The notes under the pieces were generated by a model. The model saw only the letters and a list, made by a program, of their open reading frames with translations, had not been told where the DNA came from and searched no databases. From positions 111,200 through 175,199 of the forward strand of contig JAJTEL010000003.1 of NCBI GenBank assembly GCA_021299715.1: DNA of 64,000 bases, read 5' to 3'. Within the stretch, counting starts at the first letter, position 1. Each line of letters starts with the position of its first letter. This stretch comes from Ilumatobacteraceae bacterium. GTDB lineage: Bacteria; Actinomycetota; Acidimicrobiia; Acidimicrobiales; Ilumatobacteraceae. A program made the translations under genes and the position numbers. Positions 53,027-63,425 of the stretch are shown here, in pieces.

Positions 53027-54733
53027 CTACTTTGTAATTCGAGTCTTGGTGCTTACAGCCAACGTCACATTAGAAGTGCTGAGAGCCTTTGCGCTGAACG
53101 AGTTAACACCCTTCTTCAGAGTCGTCGTCGTACACGTCACGGTGGTCTTTCCAGTCTTGCACGCGATTGTCTTCTTTGTTGCGCCGCTGACATACAGGCG
53201 ATACTTCTTCGCGCCTGAATACTTTCTGAACGTCACCTTCACCGTGCGACCCTTGAATGTCCACTTCGCTGATCGCAACGATGGCGTCACAACAGCGACT
53301 GGTGCACCGGGCGTCACCGCAGGAACTGTGACCACAGGAGACTCTGCCGGCATGGAATCCGAACCACCAGAAGCCTCGATGGTGGTTGTGGTCGCGTCAC
53401 CTGCACCAGGCACTGTTGTTGTGTCTTCAACGGGGGCCACCGTTGTAGTGGGCGCAGGTGGCACGTATGCCAATGGAGCCGACTGCGCCGAGTAACCAAC
53501 GCCCGCGCCGTTATATGCAATCACTGCACATGAGAAGTTCCCCGAGTCTTCGGTGATCAGTGTTTCGGACATCTCGCCAGATATTTCTTTACCTTCAATG
53601 AACCACCCGTACGTGCGAGCGGACGCCACTGGAGCGCGAGACAAACGGCTAAGCGGCAGGTCACCGCGCCATGTTGCATCAGAACACACAAGATTTCCGG
53701 AGGCATCCACACTCACACTGGGAGGTGCGGTGGCAATCGGTGACTCGACCGCCCAAACAGACTGCACGCCAGAGGTGGACGCACCCGACCCGATGCCGCC
53801 GATGTCGATGTTGGCTACCTTCCCGGTGGGGTCCACAACTGTGAGGGCCCCTTCGACCGGTGCCGTTGCGACTGCAGCAGCACCGGTCCCTGCGACAAGC
53901 GTGCCGTCAGAGAAAGCAGCAAGTGACGATGGGTTAACTACTCTTCCGACTTCGAGGAATGTACCGGAGGAGCCGTCGAGATTGCCCTTGAGAATCTCGC
54001 CCGAATTATGACGAGCGCCGTAGACCGCGTCAGACAGTGGATCCTTCGCGAAGCCCCACATGTCAAACGGTGTCGTGGCGATGTCGGGAGTCGACGCGAT
54101 TGTTGACGCTGGGTTAGTGACGGCAATCTCGCGGATGTTGGAGCCCGTAGTTAGGAGAGCCCGAGATCCGTCGTAATGCACAATTGGAAAAAAGGGCACT
54201 GTCGACTGAAGCATCGGAGATCCTGTCTCGTCGACAGAGTTAATGACATACGTCGGCGAACCGAGATTGCTGTAGGCGAAAACCGCAACGCGACTCGACG
54301 AGTCGTACCCTCCGCCGTACATGAAGCCATTGCCCGCTGAATAGACCGTTATCGGCGCGCCGACCTCGAAATTCTTTCGCGAGACGAACACGCCAGACGT
54401 AGGTGTGTTACCCCCAAAGACAATCTCAGACCGTGCCGAGTCGAATGCGACCATGCTGATGGTGTTTCCCGTCGCACTTGCTGGCGCCGTATACATGTTG
54501 TACGAAGAGACCTTGCTTGACGAAGCTGGCACATCGACCCACTCGACTAGGCCGTCCTGTGTTCCGAACACCACCGCCTTAGTGGGTTCGGTAGTTGCAG
54601 TCCAGCCACTTGCGGTGTTGCGGGTTCTCTCGGTTGTGTCGGACGATTCCGATCCGGTTCCGCAGGCTGCCAAAAGTGCCGTCGCTGTTACTCCGGCAAC
54701 TACACGTGTAAGAGCAAATCTCTTGTTTTTCAT
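53027..54733 (-). CDS. Secreted lipoprotein, tandem paralogue B
   Basis: 568 residues. The lipoprotein signal (VTATALLAACGTGSESSDTT) shares its mature start CGTGSESSDTTERTRNTA with paralogue A. The middle domain is different but also strand-rich and propeller-like (VFGTQDGLVEWVDV, SRSEIVFGGNTP-like). An Ig-like part, a Pro/Thr/Val linker (TTTIEASGGSDSMPAES) and a C-terminal SGATKKTIACKTG...CTTTTLKKGVN domain follow. The ATG at 54733 was chosen; upstream codons would precede the signal peptide. The two genes are 5 nt apart and probably arose by duplication. Confidence 0.82.
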   Translation of the reverse strand: MKNKRFALTRVVAGVTATALLAACGTGSESSDTTERTRNTASGWTATTEPTKAVVFGTQDGLVEWVDVPASSSKVSSYNMYTAPASATGNTISMVAFDSARSEIVFGGNTPTSGVFVSRKNFEVGAPITVYSAGNGFMYGGGYDSSSRVAVFAYSNLGSPTYVINSVDETGSPMLQSTVPFFPIVHYDGSRALLTTGSNIREIAVTNPASTIASTPDIATTPFDMWGFAKDPLSDAVYGARHNSGEILKGNLDGSSGTFLEVGRVVNPSSLAAFSDGTLVAGTGAAAVATAPVEGALTVVDPTGKVANIDIGGIGSGASTSGVQSVWAVESPIATAPPSVSVDASGNLVCSDATWRGDLPLSRLSRAPVASARTYGWFIEGKEISGEMSETLITEDSGNFSCAVIAYNGAGVGYSAQSAPLAYVPPAPTTTVAPVEDTTTVPGAGDATTTTIEASGGSDSMPAESPVVTVPAVTPGAPVAVVTPSLRSAKWTFKGRTVKVTFRKYSGAKKYRLYVSGATKKTIACKTGKTTVTCTTTTLKKGVNSFSAKALSTSNVTLAVSTKTRITK

Positions 54734-54818
54734 ACATCTCCCATAAGGCTTCTGAGAGCGTAATGAAATCACTTCACAATAAACAGTCATGCACTGTAAA
54801 CGGGCGGTGAAATGAAAA

Positions 54819-54850
54819 TCGCCGTGGCAACCTTTCGGTCGCCACGGCGA
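54819..54850. terminator. Strong hairpin terminator after groEL, possibly bidirectional
   Basis: TCGCCGTGGCAACC (54819-54832) and GGTCGCCACGGCGA (54837-54850) pair with one mismatch around a TTTC loop. On the minus strand ATTTTCATTTC follows the stem, and on the plus strand AAAATTC follows. It lies 31 nt past the groEL stop. Confidence 0.88.
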
Positions 54851-54880
54851 AAATTCAGTGTGTTCTTAACGAACGAGGGA

Positions 54881-56597
<1,717 letters not shown>

Positions 56598-56672
56598 CCC
56601 AACACCGGGCGAATTGACCTCTGGACCCGAATTCCCCCATGCCGTATGGCCTTCACGGGCAAGACTGAGGGA

Positions 56673-57119
56673 ATGGATCCCTCCATGAGCCCCTCGATGA
56701 ACGCAGTGAAGTCTGCTGATGCCATTGCTGACGCCATGACGGCATGCCGCCTTCCAAAGAGCGACTGGACTCACGAGGCACACGTTCAGGCCGGGCTGTC
56801 ACTCGTTTTGCGTCATGGTGCCACCAAGGCTCTCCAGATTCTTCGGGAGGCGATTCCCCGCTACAACAACAGCACCAACACCCCGAATACTGATTCAGGC
56901 GGATACCACGACACGTTGACTGTGTATTACGTATGGGCCATTGACGAACTACTGCGTCAAGGAGTTGCGCCAGAAAACATCGTGTCTCACGAACTGGTCT
57001 CGCGCACCGCTGCACTTCATTTCTGGACGCGCGACGAATTGTTTTCTGTAGAGGCACGGCGTCACTGGGTGGAGCCCACTCTGTCTGCGGACGGGGCGAG
57101 AACCCTCCCGCATCCGTAA
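56673..57119 (+). CDS. Conserved hypothetical protein
   Basis: About 148 residues. The motifs HGATKALQILREAIPRYNNS and GGYHDTLTVYYVWAIDELL recall a small family of bacterial hypothetical proteins with a helical (HEPN-like or DUF) look, but no function is known to me. ATG starts at 56646, 56673 and 56685 are possible. It is divergent from groEL across its CIRCE region and convergent with the MoaD-like gene. Confidence 0.65.
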   Translation: MDPSMSPSMNAVKSADAIADAMTACRLPKSDWTHEAHVQAGLSLVLRHGATKALQILREAIPRYNNSTNTPNTDSGGYHDTLTVYYVWAIDELLRQGVAPENIVSHELVSRTAALHFWTRDELFSVEARRHWVEPTLSADGARTLPHP

Positions 57120-57152
57120 TTTTTCGTTCGGCCTACAGCCTCACTTGAATTA

Positions 57153-57437
57153 CTACGACGAGAAGCCGCCGGCAACTGCCGGAATGATTGACACGGTGTC
57201 ACCGTCTTTCACGGGTGTGTCAAGACCATTCATGTAACGCACATCGTCGTCAGAAACGAAGATGTTGACGAACTTGTGCAGTTCACCAGCATCGTCAAAC
57301 AAACGCTCGTTAAAACCATTGTGTGCTGCATTCAATGCAGAGAGAACATCGCGGAGTGTTGAGCCTTCGACGGAAACGGTGGACGCTCCGCCAGAGATAG
57401 GACGCATTGTGGTGGGGATTCGTACAGTCACAGCCAT
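57153..57437 (-). CDS. MoaD/ThiS-family ubiquitin-like sulfur carrier protein
   Basis: 94 residues. The beta-grasp pattern TVRIPTTMRPISGG, NIFVSDDDVRYMNGLDTPVKDGDTVSIIPAVAGG is that of MoaD/CysO proteins. The chain ends GG-Phe-Ser-Ser, so the Gly-Gly tail is not terminal and would need trimming before adenylation. CysO-like carriers deliver sulfide for cysteine synthesis. No moaE, thiG, cysM or mec protease gene lies beside it here. The 20 bases before the amidase separate it from its neighbour. Confidence 0.85.
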   Translation of the reverse strand: MAVTVRIPTTMRPISGGASTVSVEGSTLRDVLSALNAAHNGFNERLFDDAGELHKFVNIFVSDDDVRYMNGLDTPVKDGDTVSIIPAVAGGFSS

Positions 57438-57457
57438 AGGAAAACCCTACCCATTCA

Positions 57458-58903
57458 CTAGGAATTCGCCACCAGAGGTGCAACTCGACTACTCCACGGC
57501 ATTGCTTCTTCTAGTTGTGATGCAAGTCGAACTAGAACATCTTCACGGAAGGGCGCACCAACGAATTGAACTCCCATGGGAAGTCCACTCGCACTCCAGT
57601 GGAGCGGAAGGCTGATAGCGGGTTGACCAGTGAGATTGAACTGCGATGTGTACGCCAAGATCTCGCGCAAGTTACGAACTCCGTCGGGACCAGCAAGACG
57701 ACCAATTGGTGGTGGTGGTCCGGCCAACGTGGGAGTTACCAAGATGTCAAACCCTTGTGTGCCGTCGATGGGTTCCCACCACTGCACAACACTGCGACAC
57801 CAGGCATGCAACCACTGCATATTTGCCAAATAGTCATGAGTTGTAACGCGTCGACCAAGTTCACGCATTAAAAGATTGTCGGGTTCAAGGTCTCCGTCAC
57901 CTAACTCACGCCCAAACACACTTTCAAAGTACGACACGTCCGTATGTGTCCATGCCGCAACGATTGCAGTGAACTTTCCGGCACTATCAGGGTTCTCTAA
58001 CGCTGCTGGCCATGCCACGTGCACGTCATGACCAAGCGATGTCAATGTGTCCGCTGTGCGCCGAATACTTTCACGAGATTCCGCATCATCTAACTGATGT
58101 GTAAACAACGGGTGATCAAGAATTCCAATTCTCAATCGACCAGGGTCGACACCAAGCTCGTGAACAAGTGGACGCGCAAATGGTGGTGCGGTGTACGGAT
58201 CACCTGGTTCATAACCGCAAATAACATCCAGCACTGCGGCCGTATCGCGAACAGTGCGTGTAACACAGCCATCAATTGTTGATCCCATCCAGCTTTCGCC
58301 AAGATCGGGCCCCTTACTCACACGACCACGTGATGGTTTCAAACCAACAAGGCCACACTCGCTTGCAGGAATACGAATTGAACCACCGCCATCATTTGCA
58401 TGGCCGACAGGAACAATGTGCGACGCAACACTTGCGGCAGATCCACCAGATGAACCACCTGTTGAATGATTTGTGTTCCACGGGTTACGCGATGGTCCGT
58501 AACTGAGTGGCTCGGTAGTAATTGTGTTTCCGAACTCGGGAGTATTTGTACGACCAATGATGACGAAGCCAGCACGCTTGAACCGTTGTGTGAGATAACT
58601 ATCTCGCGGGGCAACGTAGTTTTCGTTCTTCAAAAACCGAGTGCCCATGTGATGGGGCTCTCCTGCCATTGATGCTCCGAGGTCTTTCAACACCAAAGGC
58701 ACACCAGCAAAAGGTCCCGACAAATTCGATGACGCTTCGTTTTTTGCTTTCTCAAAGCGCGGATGAATGATGGCGTTGATGGTGCCATTTACTTTTTCCG
58801 CTTGATCAATGGCTGCAGTAACAAGTTCTGTTGGAGAAACTTCCTTGTTTGCTACCAGAGCAGCTTGTTGTGTGGCATCGAGTGAAGTGAGTTCTGCGCT
58901 CAT
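57458..58903 (-). CDS. Amidase, amidase signature family (second copy)
   Basis: 481 residues. Lys73 in VPLVLKDLGA, cis-Ser151 in TGGSSGGSAASVA and Ser175 in NDGGGSIRIPA form the catalytic triad. NTPEFGNTITT and GSPRN-like PSRNPWNTNHS are conserved. It is only distantly related to the amidase at 5617 (the same fold but different side regions). The ATG at 58903 was used because a longer frame would overlap the divergent glycerate kinase gene. Substrate is unknown. Confidence 0.88.
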   Translation of the reverse strand: MSAELTSLDATQQAALVANKEVSPTELVTAAIDQAEKVNGTINAIIHPRFEKAKNEASSNLSGPFAGVPLVLKDLGASMAGEPHHMGTRFLKNENYVAPRDSYLTQRFKRAGFVIIGRTNTPEFGNTITTEPLSYGPSRNPWNTNHSTGGSSGGSAASVASHIVPVGHANDGGGSIRIPASECGLVGLKPSRGRVSKGPDLGESWMGSTIDGCVTRTVRDTAAVLDVICGYEPGDPYTAPPFARPLVHELGVDPGRLRIGILDHPLFTHQLDDAESRESIRRTADTLTSLGHDVHVAWPAALENPDSAGKFTAIVAAWTHTDVSYFESVFGRELGDGDLEPDNLLMRELGRRVTTHDYLANMQWLHAWCRSVVQWWEPIDGTQGFDILVTPTLAGPPPPIGRLAGPDGVRNLREILAYTSQFNLTGQPAISLPLHWSASGLPMGVQFVGAPFREDVLVRLASQLEEAMPWSSRVAPLVANS

Positions 58904-58939
58904 GGCACGAACCTTAGATGAGTCTCGTAAGGTTGAAGA

Positions 58940-59932
58940 ATGCGAGTTCTTGCTGCAGCGGACAAGTTCAAGGGAACTGCCTCTGCCGCTCAGGTGTGTG
59001 CCGCAATCGGTCACGCATGCTGGGCACTAAACATTGACTGCACCGAAATGCCTTTGGCTGACGGTGGCGAAGGAACCCTCGCAGTTCTTGGTGGAGCCAA
59101 CAGAACGTCCACGGTGACGGGTCCATTGGGAACGCCAGTTGAAGCGCAGTGGCGATTGCACCGCGGAACAGCAGTGATTGAAATGGCGCAAGCATCGGGG
59201 CTCTCTCTTGCAGGTGGACCTGACAAGAACGACCCACTGAATGCAACAACTCGTGGAACCGGAGAGTTGATTGACCAAGCACTCAACGCCGGAGCAAAGA
59301 AAATCATCGTGTGCCTCGGTGGATCAGCAACAACAGATGGTGGTCTTGGTGCACTTCGTGCAATTTCTACTCCCGCGCGATTGCTCGCTGTTGACTTTCA
59401 AGTTGCATGCGATGTCGACACATTGTTTGTGGATGCAGCGCAAGTATTTGCCCCGCAAAAAGGTGCGTCTCGTGCACAAGTCGATTTACTCACAGGGCGT
59501 TTAGAAAAACTCGCGCATCAGTACAAAAAAGATTTTGATGTTGAGGTTTCTACGTTGCCTGGTTCTGGTGCAGCAGGCGGTTTAGCCGGCGCACTTGCAG
59601 CACTTGGTGCCACTCTTATTCCGGGGTTCGACATTGTTGCCGATGAAGTTGGTTTCTACGACGCAGTACGCGAACACGACTTTGTGATAACGGGTGAAGG
59701 TCTTCTGGACGACACCAGTTTTGACGGAAAAGTTGTGGGCAACGTTGCATCTCTCGCACGCGACGCAGGACAACGTTCCGCAGCAATTGTGGGCGACATT
59801 GATGAAAACATGGATGCCACAAATCGATCAGGCTTTACAACGGTGAGCCTTACCGAGATGTTTGGTTCTGACAACGCTCACCAAAATGTGCTGCGATGCA
59901 TTGAAGAAGCAGCGTTGTCTTTACTGAAGTAA
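58940..59932 (+). CDS. Glycerate kinase
   Basis: 330 residues. VLAAADKFKGTASAAQVCAAIGHACWALNIDCTEMPLADGGEGTLAVLGG holds the ADKFKG and PxADGGEGT motifs, and IIVCLGGSATTDGGLGAL is the phosphate-binding loop of the GlxK/GarK family. It phosphorylates D-glycerate. It is divergent from the amidase and converges on the LytR_C gene with 3 bp between. Confidence 0.93.
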   Translation: MRVLAAADKFKGTASAAQVCAAIGHACWALNIDCTEMPLADGGEGTLAVLGGANRTSTVTGPLGTPVEAQWRLHRGTAVIEMAQASGLSLAGGPDKNDPLNATTRGTGELIDQALNAGAKKIIVCLGGSATTDGGLGALRAISTPARLLAVDFQVACDVDTLFVDAAQVFAPQKGASRAQVDLLTGRLEKLAHQYKKDFDVEVSTLPGSGAAGGLAGALAALGATLIPGFDIVADEVGFYDAVREHDFVITGEGLLDDTSFDGKVVGNVASLARDAGQRSAAIVGDIDENMDATNRSGFTTVSLTEMFGSDNAHQNVLRCIEEAALSLLK

Positions 59933-59935
59933 AGG

Positions 59936-60538
59936 TCAGCCTGCTGGTGGCGCTGTAGTGGTGGTGGCGGCTTGGCCTTGACCAGTGCCTGTTGCACCTT
60001 GAAGCGGCTTGCCTGCAAGGTCGGTGCCCAGCAAGATAAGAACACATGCTTCGCCAAGTTCACCCGTTTCGGTGGGAACAGGAACTGGCATTGCGGCAAT
60101 GTCGACATTGCCACCAAGAACTTCAGCAACTTTGTTCGCGTTGTTCTCACAACCGGCGGTGTAGAACACTCCGGTCTTTTGGCGCTTTGCTGCACCCGGA
60201 GCCAAGTTCACCGCAGGTGGAGCAATAAAGCCCAAGTTCTGCAACTGAAGAGTCATAGAGCCAGCACTGCCCGCAACGCCCGATGCGTTTGCGACGATGA
60301 GTTTGAATCCGAGTGTGGAGAAGGGAACCGTGGTGGTGCTGGCATTGGGATCGACCGTGCCGCCACCCGGAACAGTTTCGGTGGGTGTTGATGGCGTTGA
60401 ACTGAACGAACTTCCGCTGACGTCGCGAAGGACGAGGAAGCCAAGAAGAAGAGCGATGACCGCCACCGCAGCACCCATGGTGCCAGTGGATGGTGATGGA
60501 AGACTGGGGCGCGATGCGCGTGGGCGTTGCTGGCTCAT
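59936..60538 (-). CDS. Membrane-anchored LytR_C-domain protein
   Basis: 200 residues. A TM segment (MGAAVAVIALLLGFLVL) after a short basic tail anchors an extracellular part, a Pro/Thr linker (STPSTPTETVPGG) and the LytR_C domain (FKLIVANASGVAGSAGSMTLQLQNLGF, TGVFYTAGCENNANKVAEVL). LytR_C domains are found on LCP-type cell-wall ligases; this protein lacks the LCP catalytic domain. GGAGGACC precedes the ATG by 9 nt; longer starts were rejected. Confidence 0.85.
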   Translation of the reverse strand: MSQQRPRASRPSLPSPSTGTMGAAVAVIALLLGFLVLRDVSGSSFSSTPSTPTETVPGGGTVDPNASTTTVPFSTLGFKLIVANASGVAGSAGSMTLQLQNLGFIAPPAVNLAPGAAKRQKTGVFYTAGCENNANKVAEVLGGNVDIAAMPVPVPTETGELGEACVLILLGTDLAGKPLQGATGTGQGQAATTTTAPPAG

Positions 60539-60692
60539 AAGTAATGGTCCTCCGTTTGGATACAAGGAGTGCCTCCACCGTAGTGGGTGGGTCTGTGGCT
60601 TGCCTGCCACCCCAAGAATCTGCCTTGAATAGAACGAAACCGCCCCACGCCCTGGATTTGCCGTGAACCCGCCCCACTATGGTCATCCATAG

Positions 60693-61820
60693 ATGAAGGC
60701 AGTTATCCGGCGGGACTACGCATTGCTCGTCGCCACAATCATGCTGGTCGTCGGAACTCTCAGCCTCATTTCGGCTCTGCGACCAGAGTCATTCGGATTC
60801 TTCGTTGGAATTCTGGGTACCACAGGTGCACTACTTGTCATCTACGAAGTGCACCACACAAAACGTATTGCACAGGCCACATTTGTACGCGACTTGAACA
60901 CGGCCTTCACTACCGACGAGTCAATTTCAGAACTATGGAGAAAACTTCTGCTCGATGAAAACATTGACAAGTCAGATCGACCACGCATCAGCAGTTACTT
61001 AACGTTTTTTGAAACCGTTTACCTTTTGCTTGACCGCAAAGTAATTGACTTACGACTTTTAGACAATTTGTTTCGAAATAGATTCTTTACTGCAATTGGT
61101 AATGAGCAAATACAGAAAATGACCCTGCTCAGTCAACCTGGAACATTCCTAAACATTCATGCGCTTATCAAGATGTGGTCTGAGTTTCTCGCTGTACAAG
61201 GTGTTCCGCAGCACAATGGCTACTACAAATACATCAAGGCCGCCGCTCTGCAAGACGGATACTCCATCACTCAATTGAGACTTCACGATCTAGAGAAAGT
61301 CTTAACGCTTGAGGAAGAAGTATTCGCTGCACTGTCACATTCTGAGTGGCTTCGCAAGAACGATCAAGACGTTTGGGCAGAGTGTCTAGACAATCAATTA
61401 ACAATTGGCGCTACTGACCGAGACGGAAATCTAGTAGCGCTTGCCGTGCTGTTCGATGCTGGTTCGGGCCCTGAAAGCATCTCTCGTTACCTGTCGTCAG
61501 ATCATCCAGCTATTGCCAATTCACTGAATTTAAAGATTGTTCTTGTAGCACCGTCTGCACAACGCTCAGGTCTAGCCAGAACACTTGTAGAACTCCTTGA
61601 ATTTGAAGCCACTCACAAACGGCGCCAGGGCCTGCTTTGCACTATTCATCGATCAAACACTCCGAGTAAGCACCTATTCACTTCCTTGGGTTACACACGA
61701 GTTGGTCGAGCAGACACTTTGTACGGAAGACGAGACATTTATTTGCGTTCGCTAGCACTTCCTTCAAGAAAACAATCACGTCATCGAAGAAAATTTCGAC
61801 TCGTACGCACTGCTGCCTAA
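60693..61820 (+). CDS. Membrane-anchored protein with C-terminal GNAT domain
   Basis: 375 residues. Two TM helices at the N-terminus (YALLVATIMLVVGTLSLISAL, FGFFVGILGTTGALLVIYEV) are followed by a helical domain (~60-190; AFTTDESISELWRKLLLDE, FFETVYLLLDRKVIDLRLLDNLF), which resembles DUF4760-type bacterial membrane proteins, and then a GNAT fold (~205-350) with LNLKIVLVAPSAQRSGLARTLVELLEF (CoA loop) and KHLFTSLGYTRVG. The combination appears unusual. The acceptor is unknown. It ends one base before the tRNA-Thr gene, which is on the other strand. Confidence 0.75.
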   Translation: MKAVIRRDYALLVATIMLVVGTLSLISALRPESFGFFVGILGTTGALLVIYEVHHTKRIAQATFVRDLNTAFTTDESISELWRKLLLDENIDKSDRPRISSYLTFFETVYLLLDRKVIDLRLLDNLFRNRFFTAIGNEQIQKMTLLSQPGTFLNIHALIKMWSEFLAVQGVPQHNGYYKYIKAAALQDGYSITQLRLHDLEKVLTLEEEVFAALSHSEWLRKNDQDVWAECLDNQLTIGATDRDGNLVALAVLFDAGSGPESISRYLSSDHPAIANSLNLKIVLVAPSAQRSGLARTLVELLEFEATHKRRQGLLCTIHRSNTPSKHLFTSLGYTRVGRADTLYGRRDIYLRSLALPSRKQSRHRRKFRLVRTAA

Positions 61821-61895
61821 TGGAGCCGGGTGTGGGGGTTGAACCCACGGCCTACGCATTACAAGTGCGTTGCTCTACCACTGAGCTAACCCGGC
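61821..61895 (-). tRNA. tRNA-Thr (UGU)
   Basis: 75 nt with encoded CCA. Acceptor GCCGGGU/ACCCGGC, D arm GCUC/GAGC, anticodon stem ACGCA/UGCGU with loop CUUGUAA (anticodon UGU), T arm GUGGG-UUCAACC-CCCAC. Confidence 0.95.
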
Positions 61896-61908
61896 GAGGA
61901 CTCTTAGC

Positions 61909-62934
61909 CTAGGCGCGTCCGGCCTCACGCACACGCGTGACTTCATATGTTGCAAGCGCGGCGGCTGCCGACACGTTAAGTGAGGACACTTGGCCCAGCA
62001 TGGGAATACTGACGATGGTGTCGCAACGCTCCCGCACCAAGCGAGACAAACCGGAACCTTCGGCTCCCAGCACAATGCAGATGCCTTCATCAGCGAATTT
62101 GGCAATGTCAAATAATGAGTCACGGCTGGAATCGTCGAGACCCACCACCCAGATGCCTTTATCCCGCATTTGCTGAATGGCAGTGGGAAGGCCAGATACC
62201 AAAGTCATGGGCACATGCTCAACGGCGCCGGCAGATGTTTTTGCAACCGTTGGAGTGACGTGCACGGCACGGTGCTTTGGCAGCACCACACCTGTAACTC
62301 CAGCCCCATCACAACAACGCAACAACGCACCAAGGTTGCCTGGGTCTGTGACTCCGTCGACCGCAACAAGAAATGGTGGTACACCATTTCGTGTCTTCAA
62401 CATCTCTGCGAATGACGCCTCTTCTAATTGAGCGGCAAACGCAATGATTCCTTGTGGGGCTTCACTGCGTGCAGTCTCTTCAATCTTGCGTCGTGGTACT
62501 TCAAGAATTGCAACGCGTTGTGCGTGCGCAAGTTCTTCGATGTCATCAAGAATTGGTGCTGCATCAATGTCTGACGCAATCCAAATTTCTCGTACCTTGC
62601 GCTTTTGTCCAATGAGTAATTCGCGAACTGCTTGGCGGCCTTCAATTTGTTCGCCACCCAAACCTTTTGCGACTGGTGCATTACGACGTGGCTCTACTCC
62701 ACGTCGTGCACCTGCGCGCGGTGCACTAGTACGTGCTTTGCCGCGAGTTGGGTCAGATTCTCCGCTGCCATTTCTGCGAACAACACCTTTGGGTCCGGGC
62801 TTTGCACCACGACTAGTGCTCTTTCCTGCACCTTGTGATGTGGAGGAACCACGACTGCCTGTATTGCGTCCGCCCGGCTTACGCCCTGGAGGGCCAAGGT
62901 TGACCTTGGGCTTCGATGACTTGCGTGGCGCCAT
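61909..62934 (-). CDS. rlmB: 23S rRNA (guanosine-2'-O-)-methyltransferase RlmB
   Basis: 341 residues. A basic Gly/Arg-rich tail (~1-95) precedes the SpoU methyltransferase: EGRQAVRELL starts the substrate-binding domain, and AVDGVTDPGNLGALLRCCDGAGVTGVVLPK, ICIVLGAEGSGLSRLVRERCD and SIPMLGQVSSLNVSAAAALATYE are motifs 1-3 of the trefoil-knot fold. RlmB methylates G2251 in 23S rRNA. It follows ispF by 5 nt. Confidence 0.93.
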   Translation of the reverse strand: MAPRKSSKPKVNLGPPGRKPGGRNTGSRGSSTSQGAGKSTSRGAKPGPKGVVRRNGSGESDPTRGKARTSAPRAGARRGVEPRRNAPVAKGLGGEQIEGRQAVRELLIGQKRKVREIWIASDIDAAPILDDIEELAHAQRVAILEVPRRKIEETARSEAPQGIIAFAAQLEEASFAEMLKTRNGVPPFLVAVDGVTDPGNLGALLRCCDGAGVTGVVLPKHRAVHVTPTVAKTSAGAVEHVPMTLVSGLPTAIQQMRDKGIWVVGLDDSSRDSLFDIAKFADEGICIVLGAEGSGLSRLVRERCDTIVSIPMLGQVSSLNVSAAAALATYEVTRVREAGRA

Positions 62935-62939
62935 GGCGC

Positions 62940-63425
62940 TTACTCCTTGATGATGACCGCTGACGCGAAACAGGCAATGCCTTCACCGCGTCCAAGTGCA
63001 CCGAGACCCTCGGCGCGACGACCCTTCACGCTAACGGGCGCACCTGCTGCTTCACTGAGAAGACGCGTCATTTCATCGCGAACAGGCGCAATCTTTGGCT
63101 GTTCACACACCACACTGCAGTCAACATTGCCAATGCGCCATCCAGCATCACGAACCTTGAGTGCCACATCGCGCAGGATGCGTAGTGAATCGGCACCCTT
63201 CCATGCAGGGTCTGTGTCGGGATAATGCTGACCAATATCGCCAAGACCAGCCGCACCTAACAATGCATCGGCTGCAGCGTGCGCGATGACATCTGCATCG
63301 CTGTGACCCACCAACACGCGTTCACCGGGAAATGAGACTCCCCCAAGAATGAGTACTCGACCCTCAACTTGTTCTTCTGCAAATCGATGAATGTCGAAAC
63401 CTTGCCCGACCCGAATATCAATCAT
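62940..63425 (-). CDS. ispF: 2-C-methyl-D-erythritol 2,4-cyclodiphosphate synthase
   Basis: 161 residues. VGQGFDIHRF (metal Asp and His), GVSFPGERVLVGHSDADVIAHAAADALLGAAGLGDIGQHYPDTDP and GRGEGIACFA are family motifs. The usual TTTE segment reads KGRRAEGLG, a variant known in some actinobacteria. It forms MEcPP in the MEP isoprenoid pathway. The ATG shares one base with the ispD stop (TGATG). Confidence 0.95.
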   Translation of the reverse strand: MIDIRVGQGFDIHRFAEEQVEGRVLILGGVSFPGERVLVGHSDADVIAHAAADALLGAAGLGDIGQHYPDTDPAWKGADSLRILRDVALKVRDAGWRIGNVDCSVVCEQPKIAPVRDEMTRLLSEAAGAPVSVKGRRAEGLGALGRGEGIACFASAVIIKE

